From: Burkholderiaceae bacterium
GTDB lineage: Bacteria > Pseudomonadota > Gammaproteobacteria > Burkholderiales > Burkholderiaceae_E
Direction of reading: 5' to 3'
DNA: 64,000 nt
Assembly: GCA_023954045.1 (NCBI GenBank)
Contig: JAMLIR010000006.1
Span: forward strand, 103,665-167,664
The notes below the pieces were generated by a model. It had not been told where the DNA came from, did not search any database, and saw nothing but the letters and a program-made list of their open reading frames with translations. The translations under genes were made by a program, and so were the position numbers. Positions 39,060-49,056 of the stretch are shown here, one piece after another (position 1 is the stretch's first letter; every line of letters begins with the position of its first letter).

Positions 39060-39770
39060 TCAGCCCACCCTCGAGGCGCGCAGCAGCTTGGCCAGGTCTT
39101 TCTTCATCCGGTTGGGATCGGCGTCCTTCGGGAAGCGCATCATCAGGTTCCCCAGGGGGTCGACGACGTAGATGTGGTCCGACACCGCGGTGCCCGGGTC
39201 GGCCGGCAGCTCGCGCGCGAGCGTCGCGCGATCGGCGCGCATCAGCACCAGCCCCTCGTGCCCGGCGAGCAGCGCGGGGTCGGGTGCGCCGTCGTCGTCG
39301 ATGATCCAGGCGCGCTCGACGCGGTCACGGTCCTTGCCGGTGGTGAGCCGCACCTGGCGGATCTCGTAGAGCCGCTGCCGGCAACCGGCGTCGCAGGCGG
39401 CTGGCGCCACCGCCAGCATGACCCAGCGGCCGTGCATCGAGGCGATGCCGCCGGCGGGCGCGGAAGCGGGCCCGGACGGCCGTGCCGGATCCTGCGCCGC
39501 TTCGCCCGGCGTGCCGACCGTCGCGATCCGCGTGCCGAGCGCGCCGACGTCGCGCGGCGCGATCAGCGTGCCGTAGTTGGTCCGCCCTTCCGGACGGACG
39601 ACGTAGTAGGTGTAGTACGAGGCGATCACCGGCGCCGCGCAGACGAGCAGGATCGCGAGCATCTTCCTGCGCCCGGACCTGCGACGGCGCGCCTCGGCGC
39701 CCGCGGGCACGGGCGCCTGCGACCCCTCGCGCGCGTCGGCCAGCACCGCGCCGGCGTTCGTCGATTGCAT
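39060..39770 (-). CDS. membrane-anchored oxidase-locus protein, SCO/thioredoxin-like
   Basis: A 236-residue protein found beside surf1 in many betaproteobacterial oxidase operons; I recognise the neighbourhood, not a defined function. After a basic start there is one hydrophobic segment (about residues 37-56), then a soluble domain with MLAVAPAACDAGCRQRLYEIRQVRL, in which a CxxxC pair is placed like the copper motif of SCO proteins, and ending HIYVVDPLGNLMMRFPKDADPNRM, like the C-terminal end of a thioredoxin fold. It may be an assembly factor or thiol protein for subunit II. It overlaps nothing but is only 2 bp from surf1. Confidence 0.75.
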   Translation of the reverse strand: MQSTNAGAVLADAREGSQAPVPAGAEARRRRSGRRKMLAILLVCAAPVIASYYTYYVVRPEGRTNYGTLIAPRDVGALGTRIATVGTPGEAAQDPARPSGPASAPAGGIASMHGRWVMLAVAPAACDAGCRQRLYEIRQVRLTTGKDRDRVERAWIIDDDGAPDPALLAGHEGLVLMRADRATLARELPADPGTAVSDHIYVVDPLGNLMMRFPKDADPNRMKKDLAKLLRASRVG

Positions 39771-39772
39771 CG

Positions 39773-40510
39773 TCACCCTTCGGCCTTCCTTCTTCCAAAC
39801 AGCACGAAGCGGACCCACAGGCCCGCCGCGAGCACGGCCAGCGCGTACCACTGGAACGCGTAGCCGAGGTGCTTCTCGACGCCGCTGCCCGGATCCGGCC
39901 AGTCGCGCACGAGCCCGTCGTCGAACTCCGCCGGGCCGGCCCGCGGCGCCACCGTCTCGCGCACGACCAGCGGCTGCATCGCCAGGCCCGACCAGCGCGC
40001 GAACGAGGCCACGTCGGCGTTCTGCCACAGCCGGTCCTGCGGACCGGGCCGCGCCGACCGGCCGAGCTCGAGCACGTGCTCGAGATCGCGCTGGGCGATG
40101 CCTTCGACCTCGACCTCCCCGGCCGGCGTCGCGAGTTCGGGCAGCCGCGTGCGTTCGTGCGGATCGCTGGCGATCCAGCCGCGCAGCACCAGCACGTGAC
40201 GCCCCGAACCCGGCATTCTAAGCGGAGAAAGGACGTAGAACCCCGCAATCCCCTTGTGGGTCCGGTTGTCGACGAACACGGTCCACTGCGGCAGCAGTTC
40301 CCCGCGCGCGACGACCCGCCTGCCGTCGAGGCTGGCCGGATCGAGGTCGCCTGCGGGAATCCGGATCACCGCGTCCCGGTTCGCCGCCTCCTGGCGCGCC
40401 TGCAGCGCGCGCTTCTCGTCGGCGCGGCGCATCTGCCAGTTGCCCAGCGAGACCGTCACGGCCACCAGCGCCAGCGCGGCGAGCGTCGGCACGATCGCCC
40501 GGGCCCTCAT
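39773..40510 (-). CDS. SURF1 family cytochrome oxidase assembly protein
   Basis: A 245-residue inner-membrane protein with the family's two transmembrane helices, one at each end (about residues 5-24 and 218-236), around a periplasmic loop. Signatures are LGNWQMRRADEK, RGWIA and the C-terminal HLGYAFQWYALAV. Surf1 helps put heme a into subunit I. The start is ATG 40510, about 66 bp from the divergent DUF2909 gene. Confidence 0.93.
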   Translation of the reverse strand: MRARAIVPTLAALALVAVTVSLGNWQMRRADEKRALQARQEAANRDAVIRIPAGDLDPASLDGRRVVARGELLPQWTVFVDNRTHKGIAGFYVLSPLRMPGSGRHVLVLRGWIASDPHERTRLPELATPAGEVEVEGIAQRDLEHVLELGRSARPGPQDRLWQNADVASFARWSGLAMQPLVVRETVAPRAGPAEFDDGLVRDWPDPGSGVEKHLGYAFQWYALAVLAAGLWVRFVLFGRRKAEG

Positions 40511-40576
40511 GCGCCGCCGCTCCCCGTCCGGCGGGTGCGCGGGCCTAGAATCGCGCCTGCACCAACGGAGACGCGC

Positions 40577-40789
40577 GTGAAGTGGATCATCTTCGTCGCA
40601 TTCGTCCTGATCATCGGCAGCCTCGCTTCGGCGATGATCTTCCTGATCCGTGACCGCGGCCGCACCCGAAATACGGTCCGGGCGCTCGGATTCCGGGTCG
40701 GATTCTCGGTCGCCCTGTTCCTGTTCATCCTGTTCGCCCACTGGATGGGCTGGATCCAGAGCACCGGCGTCCCGGTCGTCACCCGCTGA
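40577..40789 (+). CDS. twin-transmembrane small protein (DUF2909 type)
   Basis: A 70-residue protein made of two hydrophobic helices (about residues 3-23 and 41-62) with a short basic loop RDRGRTRN between them. This is the pattern of the DUF2909 'twin transmembrane' family regularly found between coxC and surf1 in betaproteobacteria. The start is GTG 40577, with GGAG eight bases before it. It points rightward, against the flanking oxidase genes. Function unknown, probably linked to oxidase assembly. Confidence 0.8.
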   Translation: MKWIIFVAFVLIIGSLASAMIFLIRDRGRTRNTVRALGFRVGFSVALFLFILFAHWMGWIQSTGVPVVTR

Positions 40790-40943
40790 AAGCGCGCTCC
40801 GCGCGAGGTCGATCGCCGCCGTGCCGGCGGGGCTGCGAACGGGGCGCGCCGGGCGCTGCGCCCCGGCAGAGGGCGAGCCCGAGGCCTCCGCGGGGCGAAG
40901 GAAACGGACGCGGGACCGTGGCGGCCCCGCGACGAGCGAGCGC

Positions 40944-41810
40944 CTACAGCCAGTAGACGACGACGTACAGGCCCAGCCAGACGACGTCGACGAAGTGCCA
41001 GTACCAGGCCGCCGCCTCGAATGCGAAGTGCCGTTCCGGGGTGAAGTGACCCTTCAGGATCCGGTAGAGCACCGCCGACAGCATGATCGCGCCGACGGTC
41101 ACGTGGAAGCCGTGGAAGCCGGTCAGCATGAAGAAGGTCGAGCCGAAGATGCCCGAGGACAGCTTCAGGTTCAGCTCGGTGTAGGCGTGCGCGTACTCGT
41201 ACGCCTGGAAGCCGAGGAACGTGAAGCCGAGCAGGATCGTGACGAGCATCCAGAACGCCAGCGGGCCGCGGCGGTTGTCCTTCAGCGCGTGGTGCGCGAT
41301 CGTCAGCGTCACGCCCGAGGTGAGCAGCAGCGCAGTGTTCAACGTCGGGATCGGCCACGGGCCGATCGTCTGGAACTGGTCGACGACGCCCGCCGGCCCG
41401 GCGTTCGGCCAGGTCGCCTGGAAGTCGGGCCAGAGGATCGACTTGTGGTCGAGGTCGCCGAGCCAGGGCGTGGTGATCGATCGCGCGTAGTAGAGCGCCC
41501 CGAAGAACGCCGCGAAGAACATCACCTCGGAGAAGATGAACCAGCTCATCGACCAGCGGAACGACACGTCGACCCGGTCGCCGTACAGGCCGCTCTCGGA
41601 CTCGCGCGCCACGGTGCTGAACCAGCCGACCATCATGTAGGCGAGGATCGCGATGAAGATCGCGAACAGGTACGGGCCGAACGGCGCGCCGTTGACCCAG
41701 CTCGCCAGGCCGAAGCCGAAGAAGGCCAGTGCGATCGAGCCGACCATCGGCCACTTCGACGGATGCGGCACGAAGTAGTAAGGCGCGTTTGAGCTTGCAC
41801 CCGAAACCAT
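40944..41810 (-). CDS. ctaE: cytochrome c oxidase subunit III
   Basis: The third structural subunit of the aa3-type oxidase, 288 residues with seven hydrophobic segments. Conserved pieces are FVPHPSKWPMVGSIALAF, RWSMSWFIFSEVMFFAAFF with the family Glu, GFHGFHVTVG and the final WYWHFVDVVWLGLYVVVYW. It follows ctaG and the DUF2970 gene in the same direction. Confidence 0.97.
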   Translation of the reverse strand: MVSGASSNAPYYFVPHPSKWPMVGSIALAFFGFGLASWVNGAPFGPYLFAIFIAILAYMMVGWFSTVARESESGLYGDRVDVSFRWSMSWFIFSEVMFFAAFFGALYYARSITTPWLGDLDHKSILWPDFQATWPNAGPAGVVDQFQTIGPWPIPTLNTALLLTSGVTLTIAHHALKDNRRGPLAFWMLVTILLGFTFLGFQAYEYAHAYTELNLKLSSGIFGSTFFMLTGFHGFHVTVGAIMLSAVLYRILKGHFTPERHFAFEAAAWYWHFVDVVWLGLYVVVYWL

Positions 41811-41865
41811 TTTCCTGTCTCCCCGAAAGAAAGCTTTCCGAATTCGATGCGCCCGGCGCCCGCGC

Positions 41866-42081
41866 TCAGCCCACCACCGCCCGCACGATCAGCACCAGCG
41901 TCAGCACGAACACCGCCGCCAGGACGAGCCCCGCGACGATCACGCGCACCGGGTCGAGCCGCGCCATGTCGCGCTCGTGCGCGCCACGGCCGCGCACCCC
42001 GAAGAACGACGCGCCGACCGCCTTGAACGTGTCGAGCAACCCTGCCTTGCCCCGCGCCACCGTCTGCTCCGCTTCCATCAT
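41866..42081 (-). CDS. small DUF2970 membrane protein
   Basis: A 71-residue protein with a single C-terminal hydrophobic helix (about residues 48-69) and the family pattern FKAVGASFFGVRG followed by a basic/acidic linker. DUF2970 genes sit between ctaG and ctaE in betaproteobacteria. The ATG at 42081 (a second at 42078) overlaps the ctaG stop by 4 bp. Function unknown. Confidence 0.85.
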   Translation of the reverse strand: MMEAEQTVARGKAGLLDTFKAVGASFFGVRGRGAHERDMARLDPVRVIVAGLVLAAVFVLTLVLIVRAVVG

Positions 42082-42707
42082 CCGCCCTGGCCGCCCGACG
42101 CACCGGCTGCCGGCCGCTGCGCCGCGGCGGACTTGCCGCCGACCTCGAAGAACGTGTACGACAGCGTGATCGTCCCGACGTCCTTCGGCAGCTTCGGGTC
42201 GACGACGAACACCACGGGGAAGCGCCGCGACTCGTTGGGGCCGAGCTCCTGCTGCTGGAAGCAGAAGCACTCGAGCTTGCGGAAGTACCCGGCCGAGACG
42301 CGCGGCACGTAGCTGGGGATCGCCTGCCCGGTGGTCGGCTGCGCGCGCGTGTTCTCGAGGTCGTAGACCACGGTGACCAGCTCGCCAGGATGCACCTTCA
42401 GCGAACCGACTTCCGGCCTGAACTTCCACGCGCCGCGCCCGTTGGCGTCGAATTCGACCACCACGGTGCGCGAGCGGTCGACCTGGGTATTGCGGGCGAA
42501 CTCGGCCGCGCCGCGGTCGACCTTGGTGAGGCTGTTGACGCCGGTGACTTCGCAGATCTTGTCGTAGAGCGGCACCAGCAGGAAGCCGAAGCCGAACATC
42601 GCGACCGCGACGACCAGCAGCTTGGCGAGCATGCTCAGGTTCGGCCTGCGCGCCGATCCTCCCACCGACGCGTCCGGCCCGCCGCCCATCGAGGGGTCGC
42701 GGCTCAC
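42078..42707 (-). CDS. ctaG: cytochrome c oxidase assembly protein CtaG/Cox11
   Basis: Delivers copper to the CuB centre of subunit I. The 209-residue protein has one N-terminal transmembrane helix followed by PLYDKICEVTGVNS and the copper-binding CFCFQQQ motif in the periplasmic Ig-like domain. The C-terminus is Gly/Ala-rich. It overlaps both neighbours by 4 bp (the 33-residue protein before it and the DUF2970 gene after it), so all three are translationally coupled. Confidence 0.96.
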   Translation of the reverse strand: MSRDPSMGGGPDASVGGSARRPNLSMLAKLLVVAVAMFGFGFLLVPLYDKICEVTGVNSLTKVDRGAAEFARNTQVDRSRTVVVEFDANGRGAWKFRPEVGSLKVHPGELVTVVYDLENTRAQPTTGQAIPSYVPRVSAGYFRKLECFCFQQQELGPNESRRFPVVFVVDPKLPKDVGTITLSYTFFEVGGKSAAAQRPAAGASGGQGG

Positions 42708-42805
42708 CGCCGGATCAGCCAGTGGTTGACGATCACGCCGACGAAGAACGCCAGCGCGATCGAGGCCAGGACCAGCGCGGTGCGCAGGTTGCTGCGTCGG
42801 TTCAC
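42704..42805 (-). CDS. 33-residue cytochrome oxidase small assembly protein
   Basis: A tiny membrane protein: [13 protein letters not shown], then one helix ending NHWLIRR. The GTG at 42805 overlaps the ctaD stop (GTGA) and its own stop overlaps the ctaG start (ATGA). Such short single-helix genes between ctaD and ctaG are common in betaproteobacteria and are usually missed by gene finders. The double overlap is strong support. Confidence 0.8.
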   Translation of the reverse strand: MNRRSNLRTALVLASIALAFFVGVIVNHWLIRR

Positions 42806-44391
42806 TTCACCACCGGCGGCGTCTCGAAGGTGTGGAACGGCGCCGGGCTCGGCACGGTCCACTCGAGGCCGTGCGCGCTCTCCCAGACCTGGTCGCTCGC
42901 CTTGGCGCCCCCCTTGATGCACTTGACCACCGCCCACAGGAAGATGAGCTGCGACAGGCCGAATCCGAACGCTCCGATCGTGACGACCGCATTGAAGTCG
43001 GCGAACTGCATCGGGTAGTCGGCGTAGCGGCGCGGCATGCCTGCGAGCCCGAGGAAGTGCATCGGGAAGAACGTGATGTTGAACGTGATGATCGACATCC
43101 AGAAATGCCACTTGCCGAGCTTCTCGTCGTACATGTGGCCGGTCCACTTCGGGATCCAGTAGTAGGTGCCGGCGAACAGCGCGAACAGCGAGCCGGCGAC
43201 GAGCACGTAGTGGAAGTGGGCGACGATGTAGTAGGTGTCGTGCAGCTGGATGTCCAGCGGGGCGACGGCCATGATCAGCCCGGTGAACCCGCCCATCGCG
43301 AACACGAAGATGAAGCCGACCGCGAACAGCATCGGCGTCTCGAAGGTCATCGACCCGCGCCACATCGTGGCGACCCAGTTGAAGATCTTCACGCCGGTGG
43401 GCACCGCGATCAGCATCGTCGCGTACATGAAGAACAGCTGGCCGGTCACCGGCATGCCGGTCGTGAACATGTGGTGCGCCCAGACGATCATCGACAGGAT
43501 CGCGATCGACGCGGTCGCGTAGACCATCGAGCTGTAGCCGAACAGCTTCTTGCGCGCGAAGGTGGGGATCACCTCGCTGATGATCCCGAACGCGGGCAGG
43601 ATCATGATGTAGACCTCGGGGTGCCCGAAGAACCAGAAGATGTGCTGGTACATCACCGGGTCGCCGCCGCCGGCCGCGTTGAAGAACGAGGTGCCGAAGT
43701 GGCGGTCGGTCAGGATCATCGTGATCGCGCCGGCCAGCACCGGCATCACCGCGATCAGCAGGTAGGCGGTGATCAGCCAGGTCCAGACGAACATCGGCAT
43801 CTTCATCAGCGACATGCCGGGCGCGCGCATGTTCAGGATCGTCGTGATGATGTTGATCGAGCCCATGATCGAGCTCGCGCCCATGATGTGGACCGCGAAG
43901 ATCGCCAGGTCCATGCCCGGGCCCATCTGCACCGACAGCGGGGCGTACAGCGTCCATCCGGCCGCGGTGGCGCCGCCGGGCACGAAGTACGAGGCGACCA
44001 GCAGCGCGGCGGCGACCGGCAGCAGCCAGAAGCTGAAGTTGTTCATCCGCGCGAACGCCATGTCGGAGGCGCCGATCATCAGCGGGACCTGCCAGTTCGC
44101 GAAGCCGACGAACGCCGGCATGATCGCGCCGAAGACCATGATCAGCCCGTGCATCGTCGTGAGCTGGTTGAAGAACTCCGGCCGCAGGATCTGCAGTCCC
44201 GGCTGGAACAGCTCGGTGCGCAGCAGCAGCGCGTTCACCCCGCCGACGAGCAGCATCGCGAACGAGAACCACAGGTACATCGTGCCGATGTCCTTGTGGT
44301 TGGTCGCGAACAGCCAGCGGCGCCAGCCGGTCGGGTGGTCGTGCGCGTGGTCGTGTGCGTGCTCACCGTGGTGATCGAGGACTGCACTCAT
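42802..44391 (-). CDS. ctaD: cytochrome c oxidase subunit I
   Basis: The catalytic subunit with heme a, heme a3 and CuB; 529 residues, twelve helices. Ligands and channels are visible: heme a His in [15 protein letters not shown], the CuB/Tyr motif [17 protein letters not shown] pair in WAHHMFT, and the heme a3/a pair in [17 protein letters not shown]. The start is ATG 44391 after a His-rich N-terminus ([16 protein letters not shown]) that may bind metal. It is 61 bp downstream of ctaC. Confidence 0.98.
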   Translation of the reverse strand: MSAVLDHHGEHAHDHAHDHPTGWRRWLFATNHKDIGTMYLWFSFAMLLVGGVNALLLRTELFQPGLQILRPEFFNQLTTMHGLIMVFGAIMPAFVGFANWQVPLMIGASDMAFARMNNFSFWLLPVAAALLVASYFVPGGATAAGWTLYAPLSVQMGPGMDLAIFAVHIMGASSIMGSINIITTILNMRAPGMSLMKMPMFVWTWLITAYLLIAVMPVLAGAITMILTDRHFGTSFFNAAGGGDPVMYQHIFWFFGHPEVYIMILPAFGIISEVIPTFARKKLFGYSSMVYATASIAILSMIVWAHHMFTTGMPVTGQLFFMYATMLIAVPTGVKIFNWVATMWRGSMTFETPMLFAVGFIFVFAMGGFTGLIMAVAPLDIQLHDTYYIVAHFHYVLVAGSLFALFAGTYYWIPKWTGHMYDEKLGKWHFWMSIITFNITFFPMHFLGLAGMPRRYADYPMQFADFNAVVTIGAFGFGLSQLIFLWAVVKCIKGGAKASDQVWESAHGLEWTVPSPAPFHTFETPPVVK

Positions 44392-44452
44392 TTCGCTGGG
44401 CTCCTGCGGATTCGCTGTGTCTTGCTCGTGCGGCGGCGATCGGGGTCGCGGC

Positions 44453-45634
44453 TCACTTGCGGGCTGCCGTCACGACGGACGGCTGCACGATGTTCTGCCC
44501 GGCCTTGTTGCTCCAGGCGTTGCGGGTGTAGGTGATCACCGCCGCCAGCTCGACGTCCGAGAGCTGCTTGAACGGCGCCATCGCGGTGCCGGGCCGGCCG
44601 TGCAGCACGACGTCGATCTGGCCCTCGGGCTTGCCGAGCACGACCTTCGAGCCGTCGAGCGCCGGGAACGCGCCCGGGACGCCCTTGCCGTTCGCCTGGT
44701 GGCAGGCCGCGCAGTTGCCGGCGAACACCTTCTCGCCGCGGGCGCGCAGGTCGGCGAGCTGCCACTCCTTGGTCGGGTCGTCCGCCTTCGCGAGCAGCTC
44801 TTTCTTCTTCTCGTCGACCCACTTCCGGTAGTCGGCATCCGAGCGCACGTCGACGACGATCGGCATGAACGCGTGGTCCTTGCCGCAGAGCTCGGCGCAC
44901 TGGCCACGGAACACGCCCACCTTCTCGGCCCTGAACCAGGTGTCGCGCACGAAGCCCGGGATCGCGTCCTGCTTGACGCCGAGGGCCGGCAGGTACCAGG
45001 CGTGGATCACGTCGTTGGCGGTGACCACGATGCGGACCTTCTTGTTGACCGGCACCACCAGCGGGTTGTCGACCTCCATCAGGTAGGTCGGGTTCTGCTC
45101 GCGCCTGGCCTTCGCGTCGGGATAGTTCCGGTCCTCGATCTGGTCGCGCGGCGTCGCGAGCGTCGAGAGGAACGAGATGCCCTCGCCGTCGCCCTTCAGG
45201 TAGTCGTAGCCCCACTTCCACTGGTAGCCGGTGGCCTTCACGGTGAGGTCGGCGTTCGAGGTGTCCTTCTGCTCGACGACCATGCGCGTGGCCGGGATCG
45301 CCATGCCGACGATGATCAGGAACGGCACCACGGTCCAGGCGATCTCGACCGCGGTGCTCTCGTGGAACTCGGCCGGCGCGTGCCCCTTCGACTTGCGGTG
45401 CTTCCAGACCGAGTAGAACATCACCCCGAAGACGGCGACGAAGATCGCCACGCAGATCCAGAGCACGAACCAGTGGATCCAGTGCTGGTCCGCGGCGATG
45501 CGCGTGGCCGGCTCCGTGAGGTTCAGCTGGTTGACTTTCGGCCCGCCCGGCATGTCGACGACCGCCGCCGCGATCGATGCCCAGCCGCCCAGTGCCGCCA
45601 CGGCCAGAGCCTCGGCCATCCGCTTCAGTTTCAT
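44453..45634 (-). CDS. ctaC: cytochrome c oxidase subunit II fused to cytochrome c
   Basis: A 393-residue subunit II from ATG 45634 (ATG 45643 is also possible), with a signal sequence and two transmembrane helices (about 50-75 and 97-117). The CuA domain has [21 protein letters not shown] and the copper site [14 protein letters not shown]-terminal cytochrome c domain follows, with CAACHQ as the heme site and [12 protein letters not shown] as the Met ligand region. This fused form, as in caa3-type enzymes, passes electrons directly to CuA. It begins the oxidase operon. Confidence 0.96.
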   Translation of the reverse strand: MKLKRMAEALAVAALGGWASIAAAVVDMPGGPKVNQLNLTEPATRIAADQHWIHWFVLWICVAIFVAVFGVMFYSVWKHRKSKGHAPAEFHESTAVEIAWTVVPFLIIVGMAIPATRMVVEQKDTSNADLTVKATGYQWKWGYDYLKGDGEGISFLSTLATPRDQIEDRNYPDAKARREQNPTYLMEVDNPLVVPVNKKVRIVVTANDVIHAWYLPALGVKQDAIPGFVRDTWFRAEKVGVFRGQCAELCGKDHAFMPIVVDVRSDADYRKWVDEKKKELLAKADDPTKEWQLADLRARGEKVFAGNCAACHQANGKGVPGAFPALDGSKVVLGKPEGQIDVVLHGRPGTAMAPFKQLSDVELAAVITYTRNAWSNKAGQNIVQPSVVTAARK

Positions 45635-45671
45635 TCCGCCCATCCCCGCCAATCCTCGTTCTTCGATCCCG

Positions 45672-46151
45672 TCAGCCCGCACGCCAGCCGGCGAGCGCGC
45701 CGCGCAATTCGCGCACCAGTTCGGCCTTCCGATCGTCCGGCACGAACCGCCCGATCGCGATTTCCTCGCGTCCCGTCACCAGCCGGATCGGCTCGCGCAA
45801 CGAGCCGCCGTACTCGATCCGCACCCGCGCCGGCTCGTGCTCGACCCGGTCGAGCCTCGCGCCGGTGACCCGTTCGACCGTCAGGCGCTCGCGCGTCGCG
45901 ACGATCCGCTCGCAGTCCCCCGCGTGGCGCCCATAGACGAGGAACGCCACCGCCAGCGCGCTCACCTCGACCAGCGTGAACGGGACCACGACCCAAGCGC
46001 CCCTGGAGGCCAGCACGCCGGCGATCAGGAGCGAGAACAACGCCAGCGTGCCGAACCAGCCTGCAAGCTGGCGCGGCGTGAGCGCACAGTTGCGCTTGAG
46101 CACCCACTGATGCCGGTCGGGCTCGGCCAGATACTTCCACCGGTACGCCAT
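45672..46151 (-). CDS. DUF2244 membrane protein
   Basis: A 159-residue protein from ATG 46151 with the DUF2244 pattern WVLKRNCALTPRQL at the start, two hydrophobic helices (about residues 30-50 and 54-74), and a soluble C-terminal part with FVPDDRKAELVRELRGAL. It is often next to cytochrome oxidase subunit II and lies 37 bp upstream of ctaC here, so it may belong to the same transcript. Function unknown. Confidence 0.85.
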   Translation of the reverse strand: MAYRWKYLAEPDRHQWVLKRNCALTPRQLAGWFGTLALFSLLIAGVLASRGAWVVVPFTLVEVSALAVAFLVYGRHAGDCERIVATRERLTVERVTGARLDRVEHEPARVRIEYGGSLREPIRLVTGREEIAIGRFVPDDRKAELVRELRGALAGWRAG

Positions 46152-46251
46152 GGAACGCGTCGCAGCTTGCTCGGCATCATTGCTTTTGTCGCGGCCCCGG
46201 ATTATAGAGGCCGCCGCGTCGCGCCAGCAAATGGCATGCAATCCGTCACCC

Positions 46252-47151
46252 CTAACGAGGGTATCCCCCAATGTCGCGTCGGGACACGAACTCGATCGGC
46301 GACAGCCCGTCTGCGCGGCGCTTGCGCTGCGGGCACCACGCGTGCCCGTACACCAGTTCGATCGTCGCGTGCAAGCGCCCGTCTGTTCGGCGCAACGACT
46401 CGAGCGCAGCGATCCACGCGTCGCGGTGGCCGCGTCCGAGCAGCCCGCGAAAACGCCCGCGCAGCGCGTTGCCGCCGATCGCGTGCAGGTCGGCGAGCAT
46501 CGCGCCGGCGTCGGCCCACGACAGGGTCAGGTGCTCGCTGTCCATCACCGGTTCGGCGAAGCCCGCGGCGGCGACCAGGTCGCCGACGTCGTGCAGGTCG
46601 TGGAACGGCATCGTGCGCGCGCCCAGTCCGCGCAGTTCGGCGAGGGTGTCGACGCCGAAGAACGAAAAATCGAGCAGTGCGCCCGGGCGGGCGACCCGGT
46701 ACCACTCTGCGAGTGCGCGTTCGGGCGCCTCGAACCAGTGCAGCGCGAGGTTCGACCAGACCAGGTCGGCCGCGGCGTCGGCGAGCGGGAGCGCGTTCGC
46801 GTCGGCCACGACGACGCGCGCGACCGGTTCGGGCGCGCGCCCGCGCAGCCGCGCGAAGAAACCCTGGGTGGGCGGCGCGAGCGCGTCGCGCGCCGCGCGA
46901 GCCATCGCCTGCGCCGAGTCGAGCCCGAGCAGTTCGGCCGCCGGGTAGCGCTTCTTCAGCGCGAGCAACCCGCGTCCGGCCCCGCAGCCGACGTCGATCA
47001 CGCGTTGCGGCTCGATCCGCACGAGGTCGAGGCGCTCGAGCATCCGCGCCTCGACCTCGGCGAACAGGAAGTCCGCGCGACCCGGGGCGGCGGCGCGGCG
47101 CGAGTGCTGGCGCCGCACGGCCAACGGATCTAGGTCGGGCGCAGTGAGCAT
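46252..47151 (-). CDS. bioC: malonyl-ACP O-methyltransferase-like protein (BioC)
   Basis: A 299-residue SAM-dependent methyltransferase. Motif I is VIDVGCGAGRGLLAL, and NLALHWFEAPERALAEWYRVARPGALLDFSFFGVDTL is characteristic of BioC, which methylates malonyl-ACP to start biotin synthesis. The C-terminus ends with PIEFVSRRDIGGYPR. No other bio gene is in the window, and the position opposite comF is common for this gene in Burkholderiales. The ATG at 47151 leaves a very short gap to comF. Confidence 0.8.
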   Translation of the reverse strand: MLTAPDLDPLAVRRQHSRRAAAPGRADFLFAEVEARMLERLDLVRIEPQRVIDVGCGAGRGLLALKKRYPAAELLGLDSAQAMARAARDALAPPTQGFFARLRGRAPEPVARVVVADANALPLADAAADLVWSNLALHWFEAPERALAEWYRVARPGALLDFSFFGVDTLAELRGLGARTMPFHDLHDVGDLVAAAGFAEPVMDSEHLTLSWADAGAMLADLHAIGGNALRGRFRGLLGRGHRDAWIAALESLRRTDGRLHATIELVYGHAWCPQRKRRADGLSPIEFVSRRDIGGYPR

Positions 47152-47182
47152 GGCGCGCAGTATAGGTCTGCGATCGGGTCCA

Positions 47183-48031
47183 ATGACGGCGATGGACGCG
47201 CACGCAAGGGTTTCACCCGATCGCAGCCTCGCGGCCCGCCTCGGGCGCGCCGCCGCGAGCCTGCTCGACGCGTGGCTGCCCGCGACGTGCATCGTCTGCG
47301 CCGGCGCGCGAAGCGACGGCCTGTGCGAGGCGTGCGAGGCCGGCCTGCCCGGCGCGCACGCGGCGCGCTGCCCGCGTTGCGGGCTCGCGCAGCCCGGGCC
47401 TGTCGCGGCAGCGCCGGGGCAGTGTCCGGCCTGCGGCGCCGACCCGCCTCCTTTCGACGGCACCGTCGTGCTCGCCGACTACGCGCCGCCGCTCGACCGG
47501 GTCGTGCACGCGCTGAAGTTCGGGCGCGAGGCATCGCTCGCGCGACCGCTCGGCCGCGCGCTGGCGGGCCGGCTCGCGCTCGCCTGTCCCTGCGAGCGCC
47601 TGGCGCAGGACGCCGCCGCGGCCCGGCGCGAGGCCGCCGCCCCGCTCGTCACCGCGATCCCGCTGTCGATCGACCGGCTCGCCGCGCGCGGATTCAACCA
47701 GTCGCTCGAGATCGCGCGGTCGCTGGCGCGCGCACGCCGCCTGCCGCTCGAACACCGCCTGCTGGTGCGCACCCGCGCCGGCGCGCCCGCTGCCACGCTT
47801 CACGCCGGCGAGCGCCGGCTCGCGCTGGCCGGCGCGTTCGCCGCGCCGTGCCGGCTCGCCGGGCGCACGGTGATCGTCGTCGACGACGTGATGACCACCG
47901 GCGCGACGCTGCGCGCTGCCGCGGCGGCGCTGCGCGGCGCCGGCGCCGCGCGTGTGATTAACTGTGTCGTCGCCCGTACCCCGCCCGCCGATGCACGCGC
48001 CGATCGTCAACGTCGTCCTGGTCCACCCTGA
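47183..48031 (+). CDS. comF: ComF family phosphoribosyltransferase-like protein
   Basis: About 282 residues. The N-terminal part has zinc-finger Cys pairs (CIVC, CEAC, CPRCG, CPACG), and the C-terminal part is a type I phosphoribosyltransferase with the PRPP loop [25 protein letters not shown] is typical of ComF, which helps transformation-related DNA uptake. GTG 47144 would lengthen it into bioC; ATG 47183 or 47192 is more likely. It is followed by trmL, overlapping by 41 bp. Confidence 0.9.
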   Translation: MTAMDAHARVSPDRSLAARLGRAAASLLDAWLPATCIVCAGARSDGLCEACEAGLPGAHAARCPRCGLAQPGPVAAAPGQCPACGADPPPFDGTVVLADYAPPLDRVVHALKFGREASLARPLGRALAGRLALACPCERLAQDAAAARREAAAPLVTAIPLSIDRLAARGFNQSLEIARSLARARRLPLEHRLLVRTRAGAPAATLHAGERRLALAGAFAAPCRLAGRTVIVVDDVMTTGATLRAAAAALRGAGAARVINCVVARTPPADARADRQRRPGPP

Positions 48032-48497
48032 AATCCCGCCGAACACCGGCAACGTGATCCGCCTGTGCGCGAACACCGGCGCGCAACTGCACCTGGTCGA
48101 GCCGCTGGGGTTCTCGCTCGATTCGGCGAAACTGCGCCGTGCCGGCCTCGACTACCGCGAGTTCGCCTCGATCCGGGTGCACGCGGACTGGCAGGCGTTC
48201 CTCGCAGCCGAGCGGCCGCGCCGCCCGTTCGCGCTCACGACGCGCGGCGAGCGCCGCCCGACCGAAGTCGCGTTCGAGCGCGGCGACTACCTGGTATTCG
48301 GCTCCGAGACCCGCGGCCTGCCCGACGCGATCCTCGCGGGCTTCGCGCCGGCGCAGCGCCTGCGCCTGCCGATGCGCCCGCACAACCGCAGCCTGAACCT
48401 GTCGAACGCGGTCGCGGTCACGGTGTTCGAGGCCTGGCGGCAGCTCGGCTTCGAGGGCGCCGCCGACGTGCCCGGGGGCGAGGCCCTCAGGACGTGA
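47991..48497 (+). CDS. trmL: tRNA (cytidine(34)-2'-O)-methyltransferase
   Basis: A 168-residue SPOUT methyltransferase that modifies the wobble base of two leucine tRNAs. It starts [26 protein letters not shown], the family signature, and ends with [27 protein letters not shown], the knot that binds SAM. The ATG at 47991 lies inside comF, so 41 bp are used in two frames. The stop overlaps the convergent LOG gene by 11 bp. Confidence 0.95.
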   Translation: MHAPIVNVVLVHPEIPPNTGNVIRLCANTGAQLHLVEPLGFSLDSAKLRRAGLDYREFASIRVHADWQAFLAAERPRRPFALTTRGERRPTEVAFERGDYLVFGSETRGLPDAILAGFAPAQRLRLPMRPHNRSLNLSNAVAVTVFEAWRQLGFEGAADVPGGEALRT

Positions 48498-49056
48498 ACA
48501 AGCGGTCGAGCACGCTCTCGATTCCCGGCGCGTCGATGAGGAAGTCGATGTCGCCGGGCAGCACGAAACCGCGCGCGACGAATTCGCGGCAGGCCGCGAG
48601 CAGGGTGTCGAAGTAGCCGTCCTGGTTGTACAGGCCGATCGGCTTCGCGTGCTGGCGGATCTGCCGCAGCGTGAGCACTTCGAACAGCTCGTCGAGCGTG
48701 CCCAGCCCGCCCGGGAGCGTGACGAAGGCGTCGGCCAGCTCGATCATCCGCTGCTTGCGTACCGCCATGTCGGAGACGATCTCGAGCCGCGTGACCCCCG
48801 GGTGGCCGGGCTCGCGGGCCATCAGTGCGCGCGGGATGACCCCGATCACCTCGCCGCCGGCGGCGAGCGCCGCGTCGGCGACCGCCGCCATCAGGCCGAC
48901 GCGGCCGCCGCCGAATACCAGCCCCCAGCCGCGCGAGGCGATCGCGCGCCCGGTTTCGCGGGCGGCCTGCACGTACTTCGGGTCGGCGCCGGCCTTGGCG
49001 CCACAGAAGACGCAGATCCACTTGCGGCCGCCGGCCGGCGTCGTCGCGTTCGTCAT
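48487..49056 (-). CDS. LOG family protein (TIGR00730 type)
   Basis: A 189-residue Rossmann-fold protein related to LONELY GUY enzymes, which split cytokinin or other nucleoside 5'-monophosphates to free base and ribose 5-phosphate. It has [29 protein letters not shown], the catalytic Arg/Lys motif [10 protein letters not shown] and [12 protein letters not shown] (PGGxGTxxE). Start ATG 49056 overlaps the gpsA stop by 4 bp. It is convergent with trmL. The physiological nucleotide is unknown. Confidence 0.92.
   Translation of the reverse strand: MTNATTPAGGRKWICVFCGAKAGADPKYVQAARETGRAIASRGWGLVFGGGRVGLMAAVADAALAAGGEVIGVIPRALMAREPGHPGVTRLEIVSDMAVRKQRMIELADAFVTLPGGLGTLDELFEVLTLRQIRQHAKPIGLYNQDGYFDTLLAACREFVARGFVLPGDIDFLIDAPGIESVLDRLFTS

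Noticed and set aside
42704-44272. Long minus-strand frame over ctaD and the 33-residue gene as one protein
   Set aside because: It is out of phase with ctaD. Only its last 33 codons, from the GTG at 42805, are supported.
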